A program made the translations under genes and the position numbers. Shown here one piece after another: positions 48,295 to 59,440 of a DNA stretch of 64,000 nucleotides. Numbering within the stretch: the first letter of the stretch is position 1; each line of letters begins with the position of its first letter. Source of the DNA: Progne subis subis (Eukaryota > Chordata > Aves > Passeriformes > Hirundinidae); the NCBI GenBank assembly GCA_022316685.1, contig JAKJHU010000158.1, positions 161,493 through 225,492 on the forward strand, written 5' to 3'. The notes beneath the pieces were generated by a model. It worked only from the letters and a program-made list of their open reading frames with translations, was not told where the DNA came from and did no database searches.

Positions 48295-49505
48295 GCTTTT
48301 TAAAATATTATTTTGGGTTTGGTTTCTTTGTTTCTGGGTTGTTTTAAGCCTTATTCAGCTGCGGACTCTGAATAATCCAGGTCATATTACCAAAATGTGA
48401 AATATTTCCTAGCTCTACCTACTGCAGCAAAGAACCATGTTCCTTCCAGGATTGATTATTCCAACTTCCTGCTGCTCCTGATAAGCCTTTCCAGTGGCTG
48501 CTGCTCGTTTTAACCATGGCTGCTTCTGCCTCCAGGGTCCTTTCTTGTATTAGATTATCTCAACATATCACACCCGCTTTTTAGTCGCTTCACTGCCTCC
48601 CTGTTAAGCACCAAAATGATTTTTTAACTGCTCTTTTGCCCTAGAAGGACTTGTCTGACCTTGTTCTACCCCGGGAGCAGTTCCCCTCCAGGGTGCTCCC
48701 TGTTTTACACATCTGGAGAAAAGAAAGAATGGGTCAAAACCCCCTTTTGAAGCACTGAGGGGTTTTTTTTTAATCAAAGCCTCTCAACTTTGCTTCATCC
48801 TTGCCCAAGCTGCTGGCAACCAGACTAAAATCCAAGGGCAAACTGTTTCCACCATGGCTTCCCAAAATGATGTTGAGCCCTCTCGAAATCTTTTCCACTG
48901 AAGATCTCAGAGCATTTAACAGCCCTCAGTGCAAACTTCACACCACCCTCAGGTCTGCAGGAGAGGAGCTGAAGCACTGGGAAAGGCTGAGCCAGCAGTG
49001 GCAGATAAACCTGCTCATAAAAACATTCCGTGCACTGAACCATCAGCAGCCTCCACTGGTGGCTTTCCAGGGCTCATGTAATGAATGGAACAAATGCTGG
49101 AACACAAGCCAGTTAGGGAAGCTCCTCACGTCCCTTCCCCACCATGCGCTGAAATCCTTCCTTGCTACTGGGAAAAGAGAAGCACGGTCATATGCATGGG
49201 ATTGATTTCCCAGAAGTCCAGGACTGCCTAATCCCAGGCATTCCAGCGGGGCAGGCAGCAAACGGATTATTGTATGCATTTTTGACAGCCTTGCCTTCAC
49301 TGTGGTCTCCCCACAGTGTTTCTTTCTAAAAAAACCCCTTCTGCACAGCCCTGTTTGCATCTCCAGGCCCACCCAGCTACTCTTGCTGATATTTTATTTA
49401 TTGCACCCTCACCCTGCCGGGCGAGGTGCCTCCCAGTGGCTGCTGATCAGGCTGGGTGTCTCCCCAGAGGCTGTGAGCACACGGAGCCAGGCAGAGCAGG
49501 GATGT
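48294..49505. other. non-coding, no feature recognised
   Basis: No exon, repeat family or RNA gene recognised. Confidence 0.55.
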
Positions 49506-49618
49506 GCTCCACAGTCCAGGAATCAGCAGAATTATTCCTGCATCCCTGGAAGCACAGGATAACAGCAGACTGGCCAAGCCTATGTATTGACATGGAAAAA
49601 GCAATACAAAGGAAGAGA
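49506..49618 (+). repeat. diverged repeat, copy 1
   Basis: A stretch of about 110 bases resembles 50110-50225 in the same orientation. The best part is ACTGGCCAAGCCTATGTATT against GCTTGGCCATCCCTATGTGT, and GCAATACAAAGGA against GCAACTCAAAGGA. Identity is roughly 70 percent over the best 58 bases by eye. Family unknown. Confidence 0.45.
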
Positions 49619-50109
49619 CCTGAGGGGAATTGTTCCTCTTGCCTCCTTCTGCTCTATTTCCAAGCACTGACTGCTGGTTCAGTGTTGAACCTCGTTGATC
49701 TCAAAGTCCTCTCTCTGCCTTTCAAAGTGGCAAGAAGTTTACCCAGGTGAAATTGCAGACTTTGGGTTTCCTATCTGGGGGAGTTCATGGTCAATTCTCT
49801 TTTTTGCATCTTTGAGCCAAAGGGGAGATGAGGTGAAGCTGTGAATGTAGAAGGGAGTTAATTGTGGTTGGGGGCCTTGCAGGGAAAGTTAAAGGAAAGG
49901 GCAGCTCTGGAAGCAAGAAGGATGGAGTGTAGGCCAAGGAAACGTCTCCAGAAAATCAGTAGTAAATCTTGTTCACCGCATATAAGAAATCAATATTGCC
50001 ATTGGACCAGGGACATCAGGAATGGCAGAAAGGACTTTCACATTGAAGAAAGTATTTACAGTACAGGAGAGCTCAGACAGGGAACAGAGAGCTGCACTTC
50101 ACCCAGTGA

Positions 50110-50225
50110 ACTCAGTCATTACACAGAATTAACAGCGGCCATTTCTCAGCCATTAAAAGAGACAAGAACAGCTTGGCCATCCCTATGTGTGGATACAGGC
50201 AAGGCAACTCAAAGGAGGCCATTCC
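50110..50225 (+). repeat. diverged repeat, copy 2
   Basis: Partner of 49506-49618, about 604 bases away. Chance frames over the two copies both contain a WPSLC(I/V)D motif, which first exposed the similarity. Flanks do not look alike, so this may be two insertions of one old element or an old local duplication. Confidence 0.45.
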
Positions 50226-51116
50226 GTGGATGTTTTTATATATGGACACATGAAGAAGGCATTAAAGTGGGCTCATTTCCAGGGCAATAAATAACATTTA
50301 GCCAGAAGCAATGTATAGAAGCTGGTGGCAATTCGGGCAGCTCTGGGAGAGCTTTAACACTTGGCTGGGGGACAGTATGGAAGGCAAAGGAGGCTCTCTC
50401 AGCAACGCTGCCCCTTCCACACCCATTCGTGTCCAGGTGTGGAAGAACAGGGCTGCTGATAGCTGGGGTGGTTTCATTGAACATTGCTGAGTGACTTGTG
50501 TGTTTTTGAAGTTCAAAAGTGGAGGCCATCTAAGAGAGACAAACACTGGCAGCACAGCTGCCCTGTGTTTATATCCCTGAGGGACAGGCCAGCGCTGTCA
50601 CACACAGCTGCCAGCAGCCCGGACAGGAATCCCCAGCCCGAATTCCTGGGATGGAAATGTGCACACAGGCACGGAGCAGCTCCCTTCAAAGGTCCGGGTC
50701 TGCCAGCCCCTAACGTGGAGCAAGCGAAGTAAAACAGAATTGGGGCCACTCTGCAGGGCCAGGTCGAGCCAAAAGGTGACACCCAGGAGGGGCAAAGAGG
50801 AAGCAGATGGGAGGTTTGGGCACAGGAATTTATATTTGCAAAGCAAAAGAAGCCCAAGGGAAGTCGCAGCCCTGCAGGTGTCCCTGGACCTCCCTGGGCT
50901 CTCCCCCCGCTATGGGGATGCCCAAACTCCTGTGTTTTTGCAGCCTCTGCTTCCCGTGAGCTCCCAGGCAGGACACCGGGATCGCGGGATGGAGTCCCTT
51001 TTCCCGAGAATCTGCTGCCATCTCGTGGCCAATCCTGAGATGGCACCTGGGACCGGCCGGGGCTCCGGGACAACAGCATCGGCCGCCCCTGGAGCTGGGA
51101 GGGAGCCGCGCACCGT
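50226..51116. other. non-coding, no feature recognised
   Basis: Sequence becomes GC-richer towards 51.1 kb. A chance frame of 249 codons begins here and is extended by the 12-bp array. Confidence 0.55.
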
Positions 51117-51392
51117 CAGTGCCGTGGGCAGTGCCATGGGCAGTGCCATGGGCAGTGTCACGGTCAGTGCCATGGGCAGTGCCATGGGCAGTGCCATGGG
51201 CAGTGTCACGGTCAGTGCCATGGTCAGTGCTCTGGGCAGTGCCATGGGCAGTGTCACGGTCAGTGCCATGGTCAGTGCGCCATGGTCAGTGCCCCATGGT
51301 CAGTGCCATGGGCAGTGCTCTGGGCAGTGCCATGGGCAGTGTCACGGTCAGTGCCATGGGCAGTGCCCCATGGTCAGTGCCTCACGGTCAGT
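51117..51392. repeat. 12-bp minisatellite, about 22 units
   Basis: Units are CAGTGCCATGGG, CAGTGTCACGGT, CAGTGCCATGGT and CAGTGCTCTGGG, plus a few 14-base variants. They fall in a partly ordered higher pattern. The period is a multiple of three, so a Ser/Ala/Met/Gly tetrapeptide-repeat frame stays open. Confidence 0.95.
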
Positions 51393-53660
51393 TCCCACTC
51401 TCCAGTAACACAACTCGAGCCAGCTCAATCCCTGAGGACATGTCCCCTGTCACTCCCTGTCCTTCCCGTGCTGCGCCTCGTCCCCAGGGTGGACAGGGAC
51501 TCTCCGTGCCCAGGGCTGGCACTCAGTAGTCAGAGGCCTCCTGAAGGCAGCTTTGCCGAGCCCCTGCAGCCCAGCTGGCACAGGATACTTGCCAGGGCCA
51601 TCAGCCAACAGCTCGTGTTTCCTTATTTGCACAGTTGTAAATAAAGCTCAGGGGACAGGCCCTGGGGGCCCAGCCAGACACAGAGTGTGTGGTCTGCAGT
51701 GCCAGAGCTGGGTCTGGCACGGGTGAGAACCCGCTGGGCAGCTTGCAGGCACACTGCACTGGCACTGTGTTAGACTGCTGATTCAACAGGAGGAATCCCA
51801 CACCAGGGCTCCGAGGACAGAGCTGCCTGTTTAACATTCCTCAGCCAATAAAAGATGTCTTTGTGAGAGCGAGACCTGATCCATTACAGAGGCTTGGACA
51901 GAACAAGCAATAATGGAAGAAGGACGAGCACAGATCTCGGCTTTACAAATGTCACAGCGCAGGCTCAGCTGCTGCTCTGTGGTGTCCCAGGAGTGTGACC
52001 GTGGCACGAACGAGCTCTTGTCTCACACAGATCCCACCTCCAGGCCCTCCCTTAATCCCGGTAAACCCAGCTGAACCCAGCAGTGGGGCTGTAACCAGCT
52101 GCTCGTGGTGGGTCACTCCAGAGGCTCTGGAGTCAGGGTCAGGGTCATTAGGGTCATTAGGACAGTTCTCTCTCTACACAGCACCAGGGGCCAGATGCAC
52201 AGCGCAGAGTTACAGGACAGAACAGAAGGTGTAAATAACCCCAGCAGCCAAGGTCCAAATCACACTGGAATAAATGATGGCACTGCAGTTACAGATCCTG
52301 GAGCCACTAGGATTCAAGGCTCTCAAAACCCTTTACTAAGTTCTCTTCCATCTCTATTGCATAAATAGCGGGGATCCATCTGTTCGAAGCTCTTATGAAA
52401 GAACAAAAGTGTCACTCAGAGCCAGTAAGAAGCTTTACCTCTGTTCTGCACGCAGGGAAGCCAAGGCACAGCACCAGCAGCCCTGGGAGTGGTGGCAGAA
52501 CCCGACTGCACCTGGACTAGATTGGCAGAGGCATCGCCCAGCCCTGGGGCACATATTTATCCCTCAATTGGCCATTAAGTAACTTGTCACAAATGCCAAA
52601 CTGCTACTGGAGAGAAATAAAAGCCTGGAGTCCCACTCAGGATTACACAACCGAGCTCCATGGGCAGAGCAATTGGGATTGCCATCACCACCTGCCCGGG
52701 CCCATTGGCCTCTGGCTGCCAGAACACTCAGGTTACCCCAGACTGAAACTCAAGTCAAAAGGAAATTAAAGACAGGCATGTTAAGCCCCGTCCATGGGTG
52801 GCGCAGGCAGGAGATGCACATACAGTATTCACACTTCAATGTGCAATACAAAACACGTTAAAAGTTGCGTTTTGCAGTTTGGCGTGGCCCCTCTCACCTG
52901 TTTCCCCTTTTCAGCACACAGGAGGGGTGGGGTTACAGAATGTCAAGCTGACTTTGTTCGAGATGTACAAGCAGATGTTTCTGCACTCGGGTGACTGAGA
53001 AAATCCCCATTCGTGTCAGGGACTTGGCGTTGAACTCCTTCACTGCACCCCAACGCAATCCGAGCCTGTCCCAGGTTCAGGGCGAGCACCGGGAGTTCTG
53101 TCCTATCTCCTCGTGTCCCGCTCGTTCTTCCCACCCTCGTGATCCCAAACTGTAACTGCTCCCAGCCAGCCCTACAGATTCCCTTCCCTTCTCCCTTGGC
53201 TCGCTATTTCTCACTCCATCTGACACGCCTGCTCGGAAAACAAATGCTGTCCTATCAGCCCAGAACAATACATTTAAAATAAGCATATAAAAGACCTTTT
53301 ATTGACATGAATAAATTGATTGGGACCGTTACTTTGTAGCTGCTTCCCACAGAAAAAAGCCTCTCAAAGGCAGCCCGAGGCAGGGCAGCAACATTTACAT
53401 TTAGATGAAGGCATTTCTATCACAACACCTCCCAACAGTTTCTGGCCCCGGGTACTGTCTCCAGGAGAAATCAGTGAAGCCAAGGAGCTTGACTTTAAAT
53501 AACACAGAAGGAAAAGGGAGAATTTGTTTTCGCGATCCACTGAGTGTTGTAGTGTGGAATCGCACAACCTGCAGCAAAGGAATGTGAATGTAGAGTGGTG
53601 ACATCACACTGTGTTCCCTTACTCCTGTGCTGCTGAGTGTCCTCTGGCACCTCTTCAAAC
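51393..53660. other. non-coding; short telomere-like words
   Basis: No exon recognised. At about 52133-52161 the sequence reads TCAGGGTCAGGGTCATTAGG then GTCATTAGG, a few telomere-variant-like words. Otherwise ordinary. Confidence 0.5.
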
Positions 53661-53803
53661 ACTGCTGCCCGTGTCCATTGTATTTAAACACTGCTGCCCG
53701 TGTCCGTTTTATTTAAAACACTGCTGCCCGTGTCCATTGTATTTAAACACTGCTGCCCGTGTCCGTTTTATTTAAAACACTGCTGCCCGTGTCCGTTTTA
53801 TTT
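53661..53803. repeat. 29/30-bp minisatellite with alternating units
   Basis: Unit starts are 53661, 53690, 53720, 53749 and 53779. Type A (29 bp) is ACTGCTGCCCGTGTCC then ATTGTATTTAAAC. Type B (30 bp) has GTTTTATTTAAAAC. The order is A, B, A, B, then a final partial B-like unit. Confidence 0.9.
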
Positions 53804-55557
53804 GCCACTCCATAAAGAGCATTAAGATGTGAAGGAATGAACTAGAGGGAAGGATAAAAGTGATGGCTGGATGACACTAAAACAATCCAACTTAGATGGA
53901 GGAAAAACCCACCAAAGGTGCTTTGGGTTCCAGTTCAGCCACGTTACCAGGGCAAGAGCAGCAGATTCCTCCTAACTGCCCAGACTTTGTAACGGGTTCA
54001 TTCCAACAAGCTGCAAGGCCAGAGAAATCTCCATCCTCCGCATCTGACTAATCGTCTGTCCCAGCAGAACCAGGACCCCAGGCAAAGTGAAACACAACTC
54101 CACGGGCATCACACGGAGCTGTTTCCCAAGGCCAGCCCATCAGTTCATCCCTGATTTCTCTCCCTGGGCAGGGAGCTCAGGCTGGCAGCTCCTCTGCAGA
54201 GAGCGCTCCTTCCCACTGACATTGCCACAGGTAAGGACACGGGACAAATATTTAAAGAGCTAACAAATGGTGAAATGGACTTGCAGCAGGATTCAGAAAC
54301 TGGAAAGACACAGCAAAGTCACCCAGAGTAACAGAGCAGGCAACAGGACCAATCACTTCCATCTTTCCACATCTTTGGCAGCTGCACTCCCGAGCTACCC
54401 AAGGGTGCCTTGGTGCTTGGGAAAGCACAGTACTACATTAATATTAATAATCAGCAAAGTTATTTGTGCTTACCATGAAGCTGGGCTTGATTTAATGTCC
54501 TGAAATTTACAAACTCCGACTTCAAGAACCTGAAATGTGTAAAACAATGATCAGATCCTGTCCTGGATGTGACTCCTACCTGCCAAGTGTCCTCCACTCA
54601 TTAAATGCTATCTTTTATGGTGTCTCTTTCAGAGCCTTTCCCATGACTCATTTGCCCAGAAAACGGTCAGATCAGTATTAATTGTGAAGACTCATTTCTC
54701 TCATTTGTGAGGCCCAAATGCTCATGTTGTGTCAGAAACCTGCTCTGCACCCTCATTCAGGTGCCACAAGCGACCATTCTGGAATTCAGTTTTATAAAAA
54801 CCTCTGAGAGTTCATGCAGATAATTTTTTTTTTTTTTTTTTTTTTTTCCCTGCCGGATTCCTTCACTGGATATTTCTCTAGGGAGAAAGGGGGAAAGAGT
54901 AGCTGAATTTGCAGGGGCCAAGTTACCACTTCTACAGAGATCAGCATTTGCTAAGAACAAAAAAAAATAACCTGGCTAAATTGTCCACATGGGATCTGTG
55001 GTTTGCATTATGATGCTTTTATCTTTCGTTCCAGTTTGGTTTTGCAAAGTCAACACCAGCAGAAAAATCAGCTTTAATTAAAGAAGGGCGCAAGCAGCAC
55101 GGCAGATTGCAAAGGCTGGCTTGGACATGCAGAGCCCCCCGAAGGCTCTTCCATCCTTCAGATGCTGCTCCTGACCCCTGAGGCTGAGGAACCATCCCAA
55201 GAAGGGACCCAGCACAGCCCAAGGCTGTCCCAGCCTCACCTGTCCCCCAGGAGCACCAGGGACACCAAACTCCTGGGATTTTGTGCAGCAGCAGCTGCCT
55301 CGGACAGAGGGACGAGCACCTGCGCAGCCACACGGACAGAGGACACAACGCCCGGGTGAGGGTCTGGGCTGGCCCGGGGACACAGGGACACGGCCAGGGG
55401 AGGTGGGATGGAGGAGCACTGAGGGACAGGAGCCCCGGGGTTCCCTTTGGCTGCCCCCAGGTCCCCCCACAGCCCTCTTGTCACCTTTTCCTGGCACGGT
55501 AGGGAAAAGACCTCACCTGTGGCTGTCCCGGCTCTTCCAGAACCTTCCAGAATCCCT
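53804..55557. other. non-coding; T24 tract
   Basis: No exon recognised. T24 at 54824-54847. Sequence turns GC-rich from about 55.1 kb. Confidence 0.55.
54824..54847. repeat. T24 homopolymer
   Basis: Twenty-four T followed by CCC. Confidence 0.9.
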
Positions 55558-55896
55558 CAGGTGGTGCTGGGCTCCGCCCCTCACGTGCTGGCTCCGCCCC
55601 CTCACGTGCTGGATCCCCCTCAGGTGCTGGGCTCCACCCCTCACGTGCTAGCTCCGCCCCCTCACGTGCTGGCCCCGCCCCCTCACGTGATTGCCCCAGC
55701 CCTCACGTGCTGGCTCCGCCCCTCAGGTGCTGCTCGCCTGATGTGCTGGCTCCGCCCCATCACGTGCTGGCCCCACCCCCTCACGTGCTGGCTCCGCCCC
55801 CTCACGTGCTGGCTCCGCCCCCTCACGTGCTGGCTCCGCCCCCTCACGTGCTGGCCCCACCCCTCACGTGCTTGCTCCGCCCCTCAGGTGTTGGGC
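55558..55896. repeat. 20-21-bp array of E-box plus GC-box units
   Basis: Tandem units of CTCACGTG followed by CTGGCTCCGCCCC. CACGTG starts at 55582, 55603, 55642, 55663, 55684, 55704, 55761, 55782, 55803, 55824, 55845 and 55865 (twelve). The variant CAGGTG occurs at 55558, 55621, 55724 and 55885. Most spacings are 20 or 21 bases. Many units end in CTCCGCCCC, a GC-box-like word. The array lies about 1.4 kb beyond the RERE poly(A) site. The frame reading HVLAPPP is a repeat artefact. Confidence 0.95.
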
Positions 55897-55960
55897 TCCA
55901 CCCTCCTCTCAGCGCACTCCCAGGGCTCCAAAAGTGCCAAAATCTCCCAACGAGCAGCAC

Positions 55961-56042
55961 CTGAGCAGCCTCTCCTCGTCACCTGGCACACCCCGCCTCT
56001 CCTGAGCAGCCTCTCCTCGTCACCTGGCACACCCCGCCTCTC
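55961..56042. repeat. perfect 41-bp tandem duplication
   Basis: CTGAGCAGCCTCTCCTCGTC then ACCTGGCACACCCCGCCTCTC occurs at 55961 and again at 56002 with no differences, so the duplication looks recent. Confidence 0.9.
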
Positions 56043-56057
56043 CTCGTTAAATCCCTG

Positions 56058-56150
56058 AGCCCATCCAGGCGGGGAAAGCGAGGCCCCTGCCCACGGCGGG
56101 GGTTGGGATGAGGTGGTCTCTGAGATCCCTTCCAACCCACCCCCCTCCAT
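56058..56150 (+). mobile_element. CR1-type LINE 3' tail fragment
   Basis: CCCTGCCCACGGCGGGGGTT, then GGGATGAGGTGGTCTCTGAG and ATCCCTTCCAACCCA, matches the conserved 3' end of chicken-repeat-1 LINEs (TGCCCATGGCAGGGGGTTGGA..., ...GGTCCCTTCCAACCCA). The usual terminal ATTCTATG repeats are not clear. No reverse transcriptase sequence is present. The copy is 5'-truncated and inactive. Confidence 0.75.
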
Positions 56151-57325
56151 GGAATTCCATGGCGTTGGAATTTCCATCCCATGGGAATGGATCCCAAGGG
56201 GATGCACCGCCCGGGAAGGATCCAATCCCACCCCACGCCGCAGCCGCACAGAACCCTGCCAGCGGGCAGGTGGCAGAGCCGCACAGCCTGGACGGCTTCC
56301 AGCTCTCACCCTGCCACAGCACGACCCCATTAACACAGAACCACAAATTAATAACTGCACTGTTCAATTTATCCAGAGCTCCAAGTCCTCTTCAGCCCCA
56401 TCCCCGTGGAATTCACCAGTCTGCAAACTCAGAACCTGTTAAGCATGGGGCAGCCTGAGCCCACTCGAGTTCTACACTGAGCACAAGGAATTAAAGAAAT
56501 GTCAAAACAAATAGCACAGGCTAGGAAAAGGCACTCTCAGAAGCTATTTCCAGCAGGCAAGAGCTGACCTTCCCCTCAAAATGCCACGGGGTGCCAACAG
56601 AGCAGGCTCTCATGCCGTTTGTCACGGAGCCTTTCTGCCTGCCCCAGCTCACTCCAGCAGCAGGACAACTCCTCTCGCTGTGCTCAGCAATTACCCCAGA
56701 CAGAGCCAGAGCACCCACTTGTGCTACATCACACAGCACAACCAGACCAAGAAGGAAAGGAACCTTCCCACCTCCCTTCTGAGCAATTTGTTCTGCAGAG
56801 CTCTCTGCGCCATCCCAGCACTTCCCCGGCTTTTGGAGATGCCGATCCTCACCAGTCACACTCACACTGAGACACCACAGTGGACACAAACGTAACTCGA
56901 TGGAATCTGGAGGCGAATTTCAGCTTTTCAGAAGACAACGAGCAGACAGTGAGTTACTGTGCACCTCCCTCTCTGCCATTACCCGTTTGGAAAGCATCCC
57001 TTGCCAGCTCTGGGTCAGTGGTGTTCAACACGGTGCCACCGGCACAGACAGCATCTCTCAGGAGAAACAACTCCCAGAAATGCAGCTACCAGGGTATACA
57101 CGGCGTCTTACAGTGAAAACTGGGCAGCAGAGCAGCAATGTGACTCAAGCACGCAGAACTTGTGTGTACTATTGTATTAAAAACAAAATTATCCCAAAGA
57201 GGGGAAAAAAGACAGGCTTGAGCCAGACAAGGTGGCCATGCCAGCACCCCACATTATCCCAGGTGGGAGTAGCTCCTCTCCCACTAACAACAATCAAGAC
57301 ACATTCCACTTGCAGGCAAAACCTG
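56151..57325. other. non-coding, RERE 3' flank
   Basis: Sequence between the CR1 tail and the RERE poly(A) site. Nothing recognised apart from the GU-rich downstream element near 57290-57315. Confidence 0.55.
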
Positions 57326-57346
57326 GCTGCTGTAGTGTAGCTTGGT

Positions 57347-57352
57347 TTTATT
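57347..57352 (-). terminator. RERE: distal RERE poly(A) signal AATAAA
   Basis: Read on the minus strand, AATAAA sits at 57352-57347. It is followed 30-60 bases downstream by a GU-rich run (TGGAATGTGTCTTGATTGTT, about 57315-57290), the usual layout of hexamer, cleavage site and downstream element. Cleavage is expected near 57325-57335. Confidence 0.7.
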
Positions 57353-59440
57353 TATGTCCACAAATATTTCAAAAAAATTACAAAATACTCAAATGGAGAG
57401 AACACAGAAGTCACGATTTCTGGGTTTCTACTCTGTTTACACTGTGTTATCCCATGGCAAACTACTCATATATACATTAAGCTTCAAGATATATATAAAT
57501 GTAGCAGTCAGAATGTACACTCTGCTTTAACGGTGCAGTGAAACAAGCTCAACCATGACGACATAGAACAAGAGAGACGGTTCAAAAACACTAAAGCAAA
57601 ATTTTAAAATAAACTTTCGGAACAGAGGAAAAATAGAGATTTCTTGAAAGGAAATCAAAAGGTCTGGGTTTTTGTTTTTTTAACAGGGCAGCGAACACTG
57701 AGATGGCTTCAGAAGCCACTGCAGGTAAAGTTGTAGTTAATCACTGGGCTAAAGTGGAAGAATTTCAGTGCTTAATTGCTGAATGATTTGAACAAAAAAG
57801 CTCCTATAAATTATCAGAATGATCTTCTGGGAAAAAAAAAAAGTATCAATGAACAGCTTTAGAACAGACGGCCACTTCAGCTGAAAAATAAGGAATACAG
57901 AGAAGACCACTAGAGGGAATTGGCTTCTCCTTTTTTGAAGAACTATGGCTAAAAAACAGGAAGAGAAGGGTCAGAAGGAATGGCTGAAGTGGCTGAACTC
58001 TCCCAAACTCCCCAGCTCCACACGGTAAAACAGGAGGGGAGAGACTGAACTGAAATGTGCCTGATGAGACCTTTAAAGCAAACTGAGGCACCCTCTGCTG
58101 AGCAGGCCCATCCTTCCGGCTGCTCAGCCCTGAGCACAAGTAATCCCTGTTCCCTAAGGAAACCTTTTCACCCCACCACTGCCCACAGCCACGGACAAGG
58201 ACTTCATCTCCCGATTCTGGACTGACCTCGTGGTTCCCGCACCTCAGAAACACAACCTGCCCCTCCCAACACCTTCACCCAACCTCAGCAGGGCTTCAGC
58301 ACCGAGAAATCTGCAGTGGGGCACAGGAAAAAGGGAAAATCAGCTGAAAAATCCCCCCTCTCCCCTCTCCTCTTACCTTTGTGGGCCTAGGACATCTTTA
58401 ACTGGTGAACTGTCTGCCAGCACAGGCTGAGCACAGGAGGTGGACGAGCAGTGTGCCTGCAGCTGATTAACTACAACTTTATCAGAGTGGCTCAGTACAG
58501 TCCTAGGACACAACCATCACACTGAACAGGCTACAACAGCAGAGAGAGCGCTCGCGAGTGAGAGAGAGAATGGGGGGAGCTGTGCACCAGCAGAAAAAAT
58601 GACCAGCAGGTTCAGATGTCCATTGGTGGCGTCACCCTCTGCTCCGGCAAAGAAAAACTCTGGCAAAACTGGGGGGAAAAACCTTAACAATCTGCCAGGT
58701 AAGCAGAGCTGTGTCCATTAATGCTCACTGTGTATCCCTCTCCTCTCCCCAGCCTGCAGGGGCTTGGGAGGCAGAAAATGTCCCTGTCCACGGATCCCGC
58801 CCATCCCAGAGCAGCCAGTTCCTGAGGGACACAGCACTAGGGGCAGTTGAACAGCTTTTGCTTATAAAAACCCAAACCTAAAACAGTCAAAGACAAAAAC
58901 AGACTGGTCTTTGCAACACAACTTAACACCAAGTTGCCAAGTTCACTTTTCTTAAGAACTTATCCAACGGGAGGCCAGGAAAAGCACGTCCTCCCAAAGT
59001 ATGCACGTGCATACAAAATTCTGGCTGCGCTAGTCTGAGCCACGGAACATCTTTGAAAAGAGATTTTTAGAACAGATTATTCCTCTGATTATTTCTTCTG
59101 CCCAAAGCCTAAACCTAACGGAGCTAGGTTAAGTTTCAAAAGGTCACAGGAAAGAAGTGTTTTATGGCCACACTGAAAATGAACTGCTGAAGGTGGCATC
59201 AAAAGGACCAGCGGGGTCCAAGGGACATTTGAACTGCTGAGAAACCCAACTCAACAAAATCAACTGCAGAACACAGAGATGGAACACAAACAAAAACCCC
59301 CAAACAACCAAACCAACCAAAAAACCAAGAACAGAAACAGTCATTTGCAACATTATCCCTGCAAATCCCTTTAATGCTTATTGTTGATATCAAACCAAAT
59401 TTCAAGCTTTTACCCCTTTGAAATTATTGATACCCATCAT

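Noticed and set aside
49316..50290. Two plus-strand frames sharing a WPSLC(I/V)D motif, considered as a gene family
   Set aside because: The similarity continues at DNA level outside a common frame and the surrounding residues do not align, so a diverged DNA repeat is the better reading.
50659..51408. 249-codon plus-strand frame ending in Ser-Ala-Met-Gly repeats
   Set aside because: Half of it is the 12-bp minisatellite and the rest has no recognisable domain.
55447..56058. 203-codon plus-strand frame with HVLAPPP repeats
   Set aside because: The 21-bp E-box array read as codons. No start context or flanking coding sequence.
1..57325. Search for SLC45A1, miR-34a, tRNA and snoRNA genes in the desert
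   Set aside because: By eye, no SLC45-like membrane segments, no miR-34a mature-sequence match and no tRNA A/B-box pair were found. A computed search is still needed to be sure.
1..57325. Prokaryotic features such as operons, ribosome binding sites and CRISPR arrays
   Set aside because: The window is vertebrate nuclear DNA with spliced exons. The tandem repeats lack CRISPR-like spacer structure.
58079..58092. AAACTGAGGCACC in the RERE 3'UTR as a third MIR remnant
   Set aside because: Only about 13 bases match and the expected neighbouring MIR words are missing.
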